From positions 117,692,562-117,756,561 of the forward strand of contig OW799236.1 in assembly GCA_941918925.1 (NCBI GenBank): 64,000 nucleotides of DNA, written 5' to 3'. Shown here in pieces: positions 10,570 to 22,834 of the stretch. The notes under the pieces were generated by a model. It searched no databases and was not told where the DNA came from. It saw nothing but the letters and a program-made list of their open reading frames with translations. The translations under genes and the position numbers were made by a program. Numbering within the stretch: the first letter of the stretch is position 1; every line of letters begins with the position of its first letter. The DNA is from Phyto melanocephala (lineage: Eukaryota > Arthropoda > Insecta > Diptera > Rhinophoridae).

Positions 10570-11835
10570 ATTTTTTTATTTATTTATTTAATTTATTGTC
10601 TATAGATTATAAATCCTTACAGACTAAAGTATGTAAAATAACAAAACAAAATTAAGGTTATATATAAAATAATATTCTATACAATTCAACGATTTAAATA
10701 TAAAATGATATTTCTTTTAACAATTTCTTTACTTTCATTAAGGCCAATAAGGTGATAATAATTATTAAAGTGTTCACATATACGACGAAGAGGATCATTA
10801 TTAGCATAGTTGGTTCTATAGTATTTTAAGTTAATAAAACGGAAATTTCGAGTTGGTCTGGTTGGAACATTAAAAAATATTTTACTTAGCAGGAATTCTG
10901 AGTCGATATCGCCTTGAATTAGGCCCAGCATAAAAGAAAAACTCAGCATTGAACGACGACTTTTTAAAGTTGGTAATTTTATAAGACAGAGTCTGCTTTC
11001 GTATGAAGGTAGTAAAAATGAATTCCATCCAAGGCCACGAAGATAAAATATTAAAAACTTCTTTTGTACAGACTCGATACTATCAATATGAATATTATAG
11101 CAAGGATCCCAAATAATCGATCCGTATTCTAGAATAGGTCGAACTAACGATGAATATATATATATGAATTGTAAGGATCTAGAAATTCCTTGCACCACCT
11201 CTTCATAAATCCAAGTACACCATTTGCTTTGTTAACAATTAAAGAAATATGGTCACGAAAATTTAATTGGTGATCAAGCAAAATACCAAGATCAAGAAAA
11301 TTCAGAACTTTATCAAGTTTACACTCATTAATGCAATAAAATGAATCCAATTTCTTAATTCTGAAAAAGGACATTGCTTACATTTTTTTATATTCAGCTC
11401 CATTAAGTTGATTTCACACCAATTTACCAATTTGCCAATATCAGATTGAAGGAAAAGTTGATCTTCGGGATTATTGGAAGAACGAAAAATTTTGACATCA
11501 TCGGCATACATCAAAACTTTAGAGTGCTGAATAACTGAAGGTAGATCATTTATGAATAAGGTAAATAAAATAGGACCAAGGTGGCTACCTTGCGGAACAC
11601 CAGAAGGAACTTTGATAGCATTAGACGTAGCACTTCCATACTTAACTTGTTGAGTTCTTAAAGACAAGTATGATCTTAACCATTTTATTGTCATATCCGT
11701 AAATCCCATTAATGACAATTTGTTAAGCAAGAGATCATGGTTTACCTTATCAAAAGCTTTACTAAAATCTGTGTAGATAGCATCAGTTTGCATATTATTT
11801 ATAAAACCATCATTTATTGTATAAAACATCATTTT
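10570..11835 (-). pseudogene. LINE reverse transcriptase fragment, 5'-truncated (Jockey/CR1-like)
   Basis: On the minus strand three overlapping frames rebuild the back half of a reverse transcriptase. Motif A is YTDFSKAFDKVNHDLL, motif B GVPQGSHLGPILFTLF, and motif C YADDVK. The thumb and C-terminal part read ILLDHQLNFRDHI and LVRPILEYGSIIWDP. Two frameshifts (near 11370 and 11180) kill it. The 5' end is truncated before motif A at about 11835. The 3' end is a run of (TAAA)n near 10573-10600, as in LINEs that end in short tandem repeats. It is antisense to nothing and co-oriented with ds. Confidence 0.85.
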
Positions 11836-14594
11836 ATAATAAAAAAAACATAATTTTAGTAATTTTATATATTAATTTCGGTTTTTATACGATTTTCATT
11901 AAATGTTTTAAAAATATGTTATTAATCATGTGGGCACTGCATTTTCAATCATTCTGGTTAAAATGTCGGGCGCTATTTCCTGGAACTCTTGTCAAATATT
12001 CTTTTTAAGAGCTGCCTCTTGAGTCTGTGGTTTTTTGTTATAGGCCTGTTTCTTTATAAATCCCATAGTAATTAAGGCTCAATTATACTCCGATATTAAT
12101 GACACACTGACTTTAAGTGTGACTTTAAATGGATGTCTTAACAAATTACTGAAAAATAATAATCCGGCATCTTGAGAAAAATAGCATTCCAGGGCTTATC
12201 GACGCTTTTTATGTTACAGTTTACTTAACAAACATTAAAATTAAAATTAAAGAGGCCATCAGTTGCAAAATTAATAGCATCTACGGATAGTATGAAGTAT
12301 TTCTTCTGTGTAAGAGTTTTATATAAGTTTTAGGAACGATTATAACTTCGAAAATTCAGAACCAGGTTTCGCAAAATTTTAGGTTAAATAGGCTGAAAGT
12401 CTTAAAAGATCATCACACTTCACTGATCCCTTTGTGATATGTGATATATGGGATAACGCGTGTGGTTAGTCCCTCGTTAAAGCAGAGAAAAACCTGTCCG
12501 ACAATCTAAACTGAACGCACGAAAAAACGGGCATAATTTCCTAATGTCAATTCAAGTTATAGTCGCCAGATCGTAAGTAAGAAGGGTCCATACATTGAAG
12601 AGTTAGCTGTACCACAAACATGTTGATTGTAGTTATTTACATTGATCTGTTAATCACATTTTATACCTACTGCCGTATTCATAAAAAATATTTTAAGTTT
12701 ATTGAAGGCTTTTTTAACAAATTTCTGTGCAACATCTGTCAAATAAGCCTTTGATAAACCTAAAATATATTTTGTGTGTGATTATTACAAGCCAGAGGTC
12801 TACGGTAATTATCCTATAGAAAATTAAATACTTCAGCAATTAAACTTACCTACATATATGCAGAATGATTACAGAAAAATTCAGCAAAAAATGCCTATGA
12901 GCCAACAAAGCTTTGCAAACCATTTTGCGTGAAGTATATACATATATTTCAGTTCTTGGTATTTTATGATGCAAAGAATATATATCTATTTAAATTTAGT
13001 ATTTATTTGGGACATCCTTATTGTATTTATTGTGGAAAATTATCATTAAAATATGAATTTGTTTTTAATTTATATAACGTTAGCACCTTGAATGCAAAAT
13101 TTAATATTTTTTCATAATCCCACGCCTTTACTTATTATTTAAGCATCCACTTTCGTTCTATTCTGCTACAATTTTCACCTCAGTGCCAAACAAATGAGTT
13201 GATATTTTATTTTTAAGTCCCAAAAACAAATAAGCGGCAATTTCTTTTGTTTTCTCTCGCTCCTAGAGTGTTTTTTTTATTTGAAACGATTCTTGTTAAA
13301 AAAATCGTTTCTTTGCTGTTGAATTTCGTGTACTTAACATTTGTCACGTGATGCTACAAATCATTGTCACACATGTGTTTGCTGCCAACTACAAGTAGTT
13401 CGCAAAACTTTTAATGCAGTAAATATTTCGAGTAAATAAAAACTATATGTGTGAGAAATAAAACCGAGCAGCTATTTAATCATATATTGTTTGTTGTTCA
13501 CTTCTTTTGTTCAAATAGAAACCAAGTAAATATATTCGTTTAAAGTTAAGTGACTCTTTTTTTTTTTGCACCAAGGGAAAGTTTACAAAAAAAGTGAAGA
13601 CAAAAAAAAAATAAAATTTAAAAGTTCATAAAATGCCTCTACAAGTTGAGCGTAGGGACAGAAGTTAATTTTAAAATATTTAAGGTACTTTGATATTTAG
13701 GGAATATTTCTTTTGTTGCTTGGCTTACTTCCCTATTCTATAAACAAGAATATTTAAATATGCCTTTTGTTTTCGAGTGTAAATTTTCTATACGAAGACA
13801 GTCCGTATACATCTTAAAGTCAAAGATCACGATTTTTTTGCTTTCTTGGCTTCGCTTTTTCTTTCTTATAAACTGCAACCTTTCAAGTCTTAACACTTAC
13901 GGTTACTTAAAATGTTGCAATGTTATACATTGTTTTTGTTTTTATTTTGCATACTAAAGTTAATGGTAGAGCAGAATTTCCCAAATCATTTTAAATATAA
14001 TCTCTATTGGTGATTATGTCAGAACACCATGTTAAAAAATGTTATACATTTTTTATTTTCTAATTCTTTTTAACTAAGAGATATTTAAAAAAATTCTATA
14101 GAAAACTTTAAACATAAAAACCTAATTAACAATTTTATATATTTTTTTAATTTAATTTTTCTCAATCAATTGATACTATTCTGGTATCTTTGATAATTTA
14201 AATGATCTTAATTTATTTACATATTTATTTTAGAAACAAAAATACAATGAATCAACCAATAAAAATATTCTAAAAGTTCTTACAAAACAAACTAGAATTA
14301 TATAAAAATATTTAAGTAAAGTTTTTAACAAGTCGGAAACTATAAAAATTAAATTAAAAATAAGGACACTACACTATAAAGAATGATTTTTGGGAGAGCT
14401 TTTTGTTAAGCTTTTTATAAATATAATATGTAGTAGAAAAAAAAATAATGGAAAACTACTACTAAAATATTCATAATTTTTTTTTTTAGAAATTATCGTT
14501 TAACAGAGATTTTTTTAATATTTTTATCCAAAAATTTTTTTTTATATTTTCCAAAAATTAAAATTAGACCATGTCCATTTTTGATTACAAAATA
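11836..14594. other. ds intron sequence, no gene seen
   Basis: No host gene or clear element is found apart from the small foldback near 12.7 kb listed separately. The part from 13130 to 13530 is less AT-biased and more complex than its surroundings. It is one of the few parts of this intron that might hold regulatory sequence, but nothing specific was identified. Confidence 0.5.
12669..12770. repeat. Palindromic MITE, copy 1 (right terminus lost)
   Basis: ACTGCCGTATTCATAAAA begins a ~100-bp sequence that matches the complete foldback at 17755-17874: same ATATTTTA, GTTTATT and CATCTGTCAAATAAG stretches. The inverted end (ATGAATAC...AGT) present at 17.87 kb is missing here. Confidence 0.65.
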
Positions 14595-14779
14595 CAAGAT
14601 GGGCCAAAAGTCACGCCTTGTTGAGGGACGGTATCATCGAACATTACTCTTATAAATTAAATTTTAGATGACCGAATTAAAATAATTATTTAAAATATTA
14701 ACTAAAATTATTCAAAATAAAAATAATAAACAAAAAAGTTATTAATTCTTACATGCAGGCATTACTTTATCCCACCCTG
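14595..14779. mobile_element. Small MITE with TA target duplication
   Basis: Left end CAAGATGGGCCAAAAGTCA and the reverse complement of the right end CAGGGTGGGATAAAGTAAT are similar over about 24 bp. Each is flanked by TA. The 185-bp interior is non-coding. Terminal sequence and TA duplication fit a Tc1/mariner-derived MITE. Confidence 0.6.
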
Positions 14780-14844
14780 TATTATGTCCAGCTTCTATTT
14801 GTATGATGACATAGTTAAATTATGCGTATTACATTTGTTTTATA

Positions 14845-15435
14845 GAGGATGGTTAAATTTCAAGGGCCGATATTGAATGTGAACCATACCTAAACGTCAA
14901 GTTTTTTTTTTTGCATTTCATTTGACATTTATCAATTTCAGACTAATATAATTGGAACCATTGAAAGATACACAATCGAGCAACGCGTTAAAGTTATTCA
15001 TTTATGGAAATGGGCGTTAAAATCAAAATGCATTTCGTGCACTTCGTGATTGTTTTAGTCAACATAATCGTTAAAATTCGTTTACAATCGGGAGAATTGT
15101 AAAAAATATTTAAATTTCAGGTCTGTATGAAATGTGAAAATATCTGTGAACGGCTTCTTAGTTCGTTGAATGGAAGCATTGCTGTTTTTCGCGATAGTGT
15201 GGCAAAAGAGCTGTTAACCTCTACTCATCATCGTGCCCAACAATTGAACATCAGCATTGTCGTTGCAAATTTGGACCATCGGACGGAGGTGTGCCGCCGA
15301 GGTTGCGATGGCCATTTGTTCAATACTTAATTAAATTATACCAATACTATCATTATAAAAAGAAATGACAATAATTTCCTAAATTATTTGTGTTTTATTC
15401 AAAATCAACATCGGCCTTTAAAATTTAACCACCCT
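14845..15435 (+). mobile_element. Internally deleted mariner-like element, family M1 copy 1
   Basis: Termini GAGGATGGTTAAATTT and AAATTTAACCACCCT are inverted and flanked by TA (14843-14844, 15436-15437). Near the left end ERYTIEQRVKVIH is the start of a mariner transposase. A middle piece reads ERLLSSLNGSIAVFRDSVA, followed by RAQQLNIS. The right part carries the C-terminal signature DHRTEVCRRG..GHL. The catalytic domain is absent. At 591 bp it is a deletion derivative that kept both ends. Two more copies of the family lie at 28493-29110 and 55488-56062. Confidence 0.85.
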
Positions 15436-17104
15436 TAATAATACAATTCCCTTTAATTTGGCTTTGCAAGACATTTAAGTCTAAGCTTAGTATTAGCCCG
15501 ACAGTAACCCTTAAACACATGCAATATTTTAATAAAGATGACATGCAATAAAAATTTAATTTTTTGGCGCATTTAAAGAAAAATAGTGGAATTTTACGAC
15601 AAATATTTTTGATGGTCCTTTTGATCCATTATTTTCCTCTTTGAATTATCGTTTTTGACCTTTTATGAAAGAGACACAGAAGATCCAAACATTTAAGGGT
15701 AGGAGGGTTAAAATATTCCCCAAATTTGTTTACAAAGTGTTTTATATAAAGCTGCTGAGTTTATTATAAACTAACCTAAAACAAAAGGATGAAATGATCA
15801 AATGACTTTTATTAAATAGAGAGCCCAAAAAAATTTTTTTTAAGAACTTTTTTTCTAAGACTTTCTTTTGGCAACTTTTTACTTATAAAAAAAACGAAAA
15901 AAATAGTATAATTGAAATATTTTGCTAAAGGAAAACAAAATTTAAAATGTTATATGGAAAATTAAAAAAATTTTTTAATTATAAAAATAAAATTTAAAAA
16001 AAAAATGGCTTTATTTATTCTAAAATTTGTTCTGAAAATGCCAGCCGTAGGCGAAATATCGACCAAGTAAACAATAAATTAAATTATTAAAAAGCAGACC
16101 TAGGCTAGATTATTTAGATTATTTATACGTTGCAAGAAATGGTTTTTATAGATTTTTTTTCTCCCAAATTTGTCTATTTTTTAAGACACACATTTTAAAA
16201 ATATTGTACAAAGAAGAAATTATATTTTTGAAGACAAATTGTATTATTAACTTTTTATATATACCAGACTGGTTTATAGATGTCTATATGTATTTTTAAT
16301 TTGTTGTAGACACGCACAATTTCTTGAGATTTTTCTTAAAAAAATTATTTATTATTTTACACTTTTTAAGTATTTAAGTTTTTAAAAACATCTTTAAGTT
16401 TCAGTTAAAAAATTTATAACTTTCGCCAATTTGGGAACAGCGGCATTAAAATATTAAAAAATAAAAAATTAAAGAAAAATGTTAAGAATTAAGTGGAAGT
16501 TTTAAGCGTAAAAGACTTGAACATATAATTCCTAGAATTTGAATATTGTGTGAAATAACAACTGCATCTCAAAAAAAATATATAAAGAGAGGAAAAAAAC
16601 GACAAACACAAGACATTGGCATGACTTCCTAAAAAAGACAGTATTCCATAAGGAAAACAAGCAAATGAAACAACTTCTATGTACAATAGCTAACTACTGA
16701 CAAGATTGCTAGTTTAAGTGAAACTATAGTACACAAGCATGTACATACATATTTATGTACTTATATATGTATAAACATACATACATACATACTCCTATCA
16801 TATACATATGTACAACATTATAAAGACCTGACTGTATGGAAAATAGAAAAATGCAGTCAGGCGTGGGCTATAATTTTTTTCTAAACATTTACTTTTGGCT
16901 GCCATACTTTCCCCTTAAGCCAAGAAATAACAAAAATTTCAAGACTTTTAAGAAATTCAAACTAATGCAACAAAGGGATACTACTTACTTTACTCCTTGT
17001 ATAAACAAAAGGGTCATACATCTAAATGTTACAGCTAAAACACTTTGATATACATACACACATATACAAACATGTAAAAGGTAAAAAAAGGAGAATAAAC
17101 TTAC
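15436..17104. other. ds intron sequence, no gene seen
   Basis: This is AT-rich intron just upstream of the donor side of exon f. A short ACAT/ATAC microsatellite-like region lies at 16735-16815. Nothing else was recognised. Confidence 0.55.
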
Positions 17105-17607
17105 CCGAAATACTAAACTTGAGCTGGTAAACGTTGGTCGATTGTCATTCAAATTTAACACCTCAACACGCAGCAAACGTATTGATTGTTTTGGTGGATT
17201 GCCACCGTCTGTTGCTGCCACAGCCAAACGATAAATGCTGCGTTCTTCATGATCCAGCACGACCAGTGTACGTATGACACCCGTGTTGGCGTCTATGCTA
17301 AACAGACCAAAGCCATCCGAATCACGACCTTTTAATATCGAATAAGTGATCGATGCATTTTGTCCATTATCACGATCGACAGCACGTATGCGCACCACTT
17401 CGGTGCCTGGTGGCTGTTCTTCGCGTACGCTGACCACATCCTCTTGTGGATCAACAATCTTCGGTTGATTGTCATTGACATCGGTTATGTGGACTTTGAC
17501 AGCAACGCGTGAACTACGATGTGGTGTACCTTGATCGCGAGCCTCTGCTACTAAATCATAAACAGAACGTTGTTCACGATCCAAAGGTTCGCGTGTTGTG
17601 ATTTCAC
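17105..17607 (-). CDS. ds: dachsous exon f (EC repeat ends and one complete repeat)
   Basis: The exon is 503 nt: two bases completing a split glycine, then 167 codons. The acceptor is atttcag and the donor gtaagt in phase 0. It encodes EITTREPLDRE, ARDQGTPHRSSR, the linker TDVNDNQP, then VREEQPPGTEVV, DRDNGQNASITYSI, LDHEERSIYRL, AATDGGNPP and linker NLNDNRPTF. It ends with the first strand SSSLVFR. This is one of the segments most like Drosophila Ds. The flanking introns of 17.6 kb (upstream) and 9.2 kb (downstream) are the largest in the window and hold most of its mobile elements. Confidence 0.97.
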
Positions 17608-17754
17608 CTGAAATGAAATGAGACGATGAAAGAAGTGAAGTGAGTGTGTAAGTGATTTATTTAAAGGGTAAATATGTGGGTGGAAAATTTGAATAGTGTG
17701 AGATGATTTGTTTGGTAATTAAAGGGAACATTTTGTTTTTTTCATTAAAAACTT

Positions 17755-17874
17755 ACTGCCGTATTCATAAAAAAATATTTTAGATTTATTAAAGGTTTAT
17801 TTGAGAAATTTCTATACAACATCTGTCAAATAAGGCCTTAATAAACCTATAAATTTTTCTATGAATACAACAGT
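17755..17874. repeat. Palindromic MITE, copy 2 (complete foldback)
   Basis: The two halves are imperfect inverted repeats: ACTGCCGTATTCATA on the left, TATGAATACAACAGT on the right. Complementary GGTTTATT / AATAAACC stretches lie further in. The 120-bp unit would fold into one long stem. A copy lacking the right end is at about 12669-12770. Confidence 0.7.
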
Positions 17875-19152
17875 TAAATTAAATTAATTTAAGGATATTT
17901 TGAAAAATAGTTGATTAAAAATTTAAGAGTTATTGATTATCAAAATAATATCAACTTCATTTTTAGAAATATGCTACTATTATTCTTTTTTGTAATAAAA
18001 CTTCCCTCAATCATTAAAATATTGCATTTCTGAGGTTATCGTAGCGTACATCTACTTGTATAACTTTTTTAAAAAAACTAGAGAGCAATAAATTAAAAAC
18101 TTTACCAAAATTTTGTAGCTAAACTTTTAAAAAATATTTAATTGAATTTTAGATAGTATTTTTTATTAAATTGTTATCGAATTTCGAAATGTTAGGTCCG
18201 ATAAAATTCTTGGTTTAATTTTCAATGAAATTTTTCGTTAAATTTTTAATGAAATTTTCGGTTAAATTTTTAATGAAATTTTTAGTAAAATTTTAATTAA
18301 ATTATTTAATCATATAAAATTAGTATTATTAAGAAAGATTTTCTTAAAATTTTTGTAATAGTTTAAAAAAAATTTGTTTTAATTTTTTTAATGAATTAAT
18401 ATAGATTTTAATAAAATTTAAACACAATTTCTTGTTAAATTTTCAATTAATCAATTAAAAAATATTTTTGCGAAATTTTAATAAAAGAATAATTAAAGAA
18501 AGAATAATTAAAGAAAGAATAATTAAATTTTAGGTTGTATTTTTACTAACATTTTAATTATATTTTTTTTAATATCGGAAAGCAATGATTTCGATTAATG
18601 TTTGTTATTGTTATTTAAACAAAGGTAAATTTATCAATATTTTTAACAAAATATTTAATTAAACATTTAATCAAATTTATAAGCAAATTTTGAACAAATC
18701 TATCAGGTAAATGTCAGCAATAATTTAAATAATTCATTTAAAAATAAAATTAATATTGTTTTTAAAAAGAGTTGGTTTTAATTTTTACAAAATGTAAGAG
18801 CATAATATTGAGTAATTAAATTTTTAATAGAAATTTTATAAATTTTGTTAACAACCTTTTAGCATTTATTTTAGATTTATTGAAAATACTTTTTTTTATT
18901 AATCATTGTTTAGTATTTTTGCCGATAACCTTTAATAAATTTTTTGATTAAAATTTTAATTATGTATTTAACTACTCATTAATTTTTTAATAATAATTAA
19001 ATATTTTAATTAAACTAACAACGCTTTTTTTTTAATTAAAAAAAAATTTTCAGCTCTTACTGAAATTTTTAATTAAATTATATAAATAAAATAAATTTTT
19101 ATCACTTCTATCATTTTTTTATTCAATTGTAAATGAAGTCGTAGAAGAAATA
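17875..19152. repeat. AT-rich low-complexity tract with short tandem repeats
   Basis: This stretch is almost pure A/T. Around 18200-18300 a ~25-bp unit (TTAAATTTTTAATGAAATTT) repeats imperfectly about four times. At about 18483-18531 a 15-16-bp unit (AAAGAAAGAATAATTA) repeats three times. No coding potential. Confidence 0.7.
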
Positions 19153-20330
19153 TCGATGCCTTACTACCTCAACCTCGTAACGTAAAAAAATACGGTTTTG
19201 ACTTTTTCATATCAAACGATTGCTGTTTTTGTGTTCCATTACAACAACAACTTATATTAGGGTGTTTTTTTCAGTGGTATAGAACTTCGAATTGAAATAA
19301 AACACAAGAAAATCGTTTTAATGACCATCAATTTGGCTTTATTGGAAGGATAATTTTATGCCATTAATGTTTAAATATGATTTCGGGCATGTGGCCGCCG
19401 CGGCTGGTTCGAATAAAGCCAATTCTACAGGTCCAATTTTTAACCACTTTTTCGAGCATATGTTGCCGTATGTCGGCAATAACGCCACGAATGTTGGCTT
19501 CCAATTCCCCTAACGTTTCTGGTTTGTTGGCGTAGACGAGCGACTTCACATAACCCCAAAGAAAATAATCCAATGGTGTCAAATCACACGAGCTTGGTGG
19601 CCAATTGACAGGTCCATTCCGCGAAATTATGCGCTCATCGAATGTTTCCTTCAATAAATCGATTGTGGTGTGCGCTGTGTGGCATGTAGCGCCGTCTTGT
19701 TGGAACCACAACTCATCCACATTCATGCCATCCAATTCGGGAACAAAATAGTCGGTTATCATGGCTCTATACCGGTCTCCATTAACGGTAACTGCCTCTC
19801 CAGCATTATTTCGGAAGAAGTATGGCTCAATGACTCCACCAGCCTATAGAGCACACCAAACAGTCAGTTTTTGTGGATGTAATGGCGTCTGTGGTCGCAT
19901 GTGGATTCTCTTCACTCCAAATGCGGCAATTTTGCTTGTTGACGTAGCCATTCAACCAAAAATGAGCCTCATCACTGAACAAAATTTTGCTTGCGGTAAA
20001 CTTCGCGAACTGAACCGTTATTTTCGAAATAAATTTGCACGATTTGCAAGCGTTGTTCTTTTGTCAACCTGTTCATGATGAAATGGCAAACCAAACTGAA
20101 CATAAATGACATTAGAGTTGCCAGATTTGACCACAAAATGCCAGTTTTATCTCTATTCGAAAAACAAACCTGTAAAAAAAATACCCGGTACTAATAATAT
20201 ACATAAATGTAATCAATTCCTTTAAAAATAACATTTAAACAAACACCGAAGTATAAAAAGATGAACCGTTTTTTTCTCTCCTGAAAAGTTGTTTTTGTTA
20301 AGATACGAGGTTGAGGAAGTAAGGCATCGA
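19153..20330 (-). mobile_element. Mariner-like transposon with intact ends and broken transposase
   Basis: The ends TCGATGCCTTACTACCTC and its right-hand inverted partner (GAGGAAGTAAGGCATCGA) match over about 26 bp with one mismatch, and are flanked by TA duplications (19151-19152, 20331-20332). The transposase reads on the minus strand from about 20075. It has lost the segment between the N-terminal helix-turn-helix (RLTKEQRLQIVQIYF) and the first catalytic block (ILFSDEAHFWLNGYVNKQ). The C-terminal half is open from 19762 to 19364 with WFQQDGATCHTA and SCDLTPLDYFLWGYVKS; 36 residues separate those two aspartates. A frame break also lies near 19850. It could not make transposase but has ends that might still be mobilised. 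Confidence 0.9.
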
Positions 20331-20724
20331 TATAATGTTTATAGAAATTTCAAATTTGGTTCATTATGCTATTTAGGTCAATATGATATGTAATTCCATA
20401 AATTTCTATATATTTATCATATTTTTCTAACACATAATAAATTTTTTTATGTGTAATAAAGAAACCTTTAAAATTTTGATCCTTATATCAATTTTGAATT
20501 AAAATTTGTATTATTTTTAAATAATTTTTGTGTACCATTTATTAAATAGATTCTAATGGAAGGCATTTTATTATAAGCACTTCTTAATATTTTACCAAAG
20601 TATTTAACGTATTTCATAAAATTTTTTATTAAAGTTGTAATTAAAATAGTAAATTATTTTTAAAATATTCAGTAGCTCATGTCTGATTTGACAGATAATT
20701 AGTTTTATCCTTCCGCTGAACGAA
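20331..20724. other. ds intron sequence between two mariner relics
   Basis: AT-rich; nothing recognised. Confidence 0.5.
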
Positions 20725-21160
20725 TATGGTTGTGTATACGCTTGAACAACGCTGGGAAATATTGCGACATAACTTTGGCCGATTTTGCCAAAAAAAATCA
20801 TCTTTTCAGACGAAGCTCATTTCGATCTTGGCGGGTATGTAAACAAGCAAAATTGTCGCATTTGGGGCACAGAAAACCCGCACGCATACATTGAAAAGCC
20901 GATACACCCAAAACGAGTCACTGTTTGGTGCGGATTTTGGCATAATTGGGCCATTTTTCTTCGAAAATGTGAAGGAGTGGTCGTAGTCAATGGCGATCGT
21001 TATCGGGCCATGTTGAACGAATTTTTCACAAAAATTTAAGAGGAGGATATTGGCAACATTTGGTTTTAACAGGACGGAGCTATGTGCCACACAGCCGAAG
21101 CTACACTTTTTTATAACATTTTCAAAAAAAAAGTTATTTGTCGGACCCTTTATTTGAATT
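20725..21160 (+). pseudogene. Mariner-like transposase relic, internally deleted
   Basis: The start reads VVYTLEQRWEILRHNF, the N-terminus of a mariner transposase. It then jumps, with a shift of frame near 20790, straight to IIFSDEAHFDLGGYVNKQ. The open part continues with CRIWGTENPHAY, RVTVWCGF and VVVNGDRYRAMLNEFF to a stop at 21037, and an altered WF.QDGAMCHTAEAT follows. The remaining C-terminus and both terminal inverted repeats are missing. Its internal deletion ends at the same motif as that of the neighbouring element at 19153-20330, although the two proteins differ clearly. Confidence 0.85.
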
Positions 21161-22834
21161 TAACTAAAAAAATTTTATGTGTAAGTTCTGAATAGGATTT
21201 CTCTTAACTTTTTAATAAATATTTCAGTTTAATTTATTATCGGATTTTTTACGTTTTTTTAAGATTTAATTTTCACACTTTTGTTGTAAAAACTTTTTTT
21301 ATTTATAGAAATTTTAAATTGAGTCATTATGGTTTTAAGTCATTTTTATTATAATATAATTTATAATTTTATATTCTATAATACTTTTGAATTTTAATAT
21401 TTTTTTTATTTTATTTAAACTTTTGATTAACCTTCTCATTTAAATATTCCCAGATTATAATATTACAGCCCTTTTCAACCTCAGCTAGTTTCAATTCTTG
21501 TCTTCCACCATTTAATACCTGTTTTTCTACGGCCTTTATAATAAACTCACATTTACTGCTTTAGTTATCATTTTGTTAATATAACTAAAAATGCTCTAGA
21601 TTTCTTTTGACCATCGCTTTATTCCTTGGCCACTTCAAAACAGTTTTATCCGTTACGAAAATCTTGACTTTGATATGGAAAAGAAAATAGATTTTAATCA
21701 TTTTTTATCAATCCTTCTTTGTCGTCGTCTACGTCATTTGCAGCAACGAGTTCATATTTACTTGGATCAATGTGATTAACATAAATTGTGTATATTTATT
21801 TAAATAAATACCTCTATGTAGCATATTAAGGCAGTTATAGCTGTTGCAGCAAATTTAAAACGAGTATGCAACAATGAAAGTTAAGCAATTGATTTTAAAT
21901 ATTTGTCTGTTTGTACAACAGAAATGTTAGGCATTCAGTTGTGTGCTTTGGCCGGTCTAGTTTTGTTCAAGTTATTAATTCCATGGAGTTTTACAGTGGC
22001 CCCTAAATGTCAATCGTACAAGACATACAATTGACGGATGAGCTGACAGTGCTAAAACTGTTGTTGCTGCAAATGCAGCAGCTTGTTCTCGGTATGTCTT
22101 TAAAAGCTGTAGAATTTTGTAGTCGTGTGTGTGTGAGTGTGTTGCACAATTATCATGCTAACAAATAATTTTTTTCTAGCTTTACTTCTGCCTTTTTATA
22201 TGCAATAGCCTGCAGCTTCAAGAAAAATATAAAAATTTTAAAAATGAATAACACTCAAATAAATACGAGTACGAGTAGAAATCTAAAGTTAGAAAGAAAT
22301 GCTTTCAAGCTTCTGTTTAAATAAATCTTTTTGTAAAAGATGGTATCGATTTTTATGATCATCATCATCTTGAAGTTGTTTTTATATTTTTTTTTAATTT
22401 TGTGTTTGTTTGTGGTTTTTCTGTTTGGTATAATGAACAACAGGTTCTTTTAAATTGTTTTTATTGAATTGTTCTTTCTTTTGGTTTAGAATAGAAAAAT
22501 GATATTAACACAAAGTTGGTTTTGCAACATTGGCTTTCCTAAATGGCTTTAAGGAATATTTTACATTCGGTATGTGAGAGATAAGGCGAGGAGTCTATTC
22601 TAGAGAGAATATAATTAAAATTTGTCAAACAAATTTCTGTGAATGAAGTGAACAAAAACTCTTTACTAAAAAATACAACAAATTTTCTTCAAATTAAAAA
22701 TTTTACAAAAATAATTAGAAGTTATCTATTACTAGAGAATTATATCCATATAATTTTTTTCTTAATTTTGTTTTGTTATGAATTCTGTGGAAATAAGGAA
22801 TATCTGGTTGTGTCTTATCGAAGAGCTTTTATAT
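21161..22834. other. ds intron sequence; candidate regulatory stretch
   Basis: No gene found. Positions 21700-22210 are visibly more complex and less AT-rich than neighbouring intron. They contain several CAGC/GCAGCA and GTTGTTGC boxes and no resemblance to the mobile elements seen here. That makes the stretch a candidate for conserved regulatory sequence, a guess from base composition only. Confidence 0.35.

Noticed and set aside
12400..12660. Possible LTR or retroelement fragment
   Set aside because: Somewhat higher GC and complexity, but no termini, target duplication or coding motif could be identified.
19761..20078. 105-residue plus-strand frame
   Set aside because: It is the opposite strand of the mariner transposase, which has clear catalytic motifs on the minus strand.
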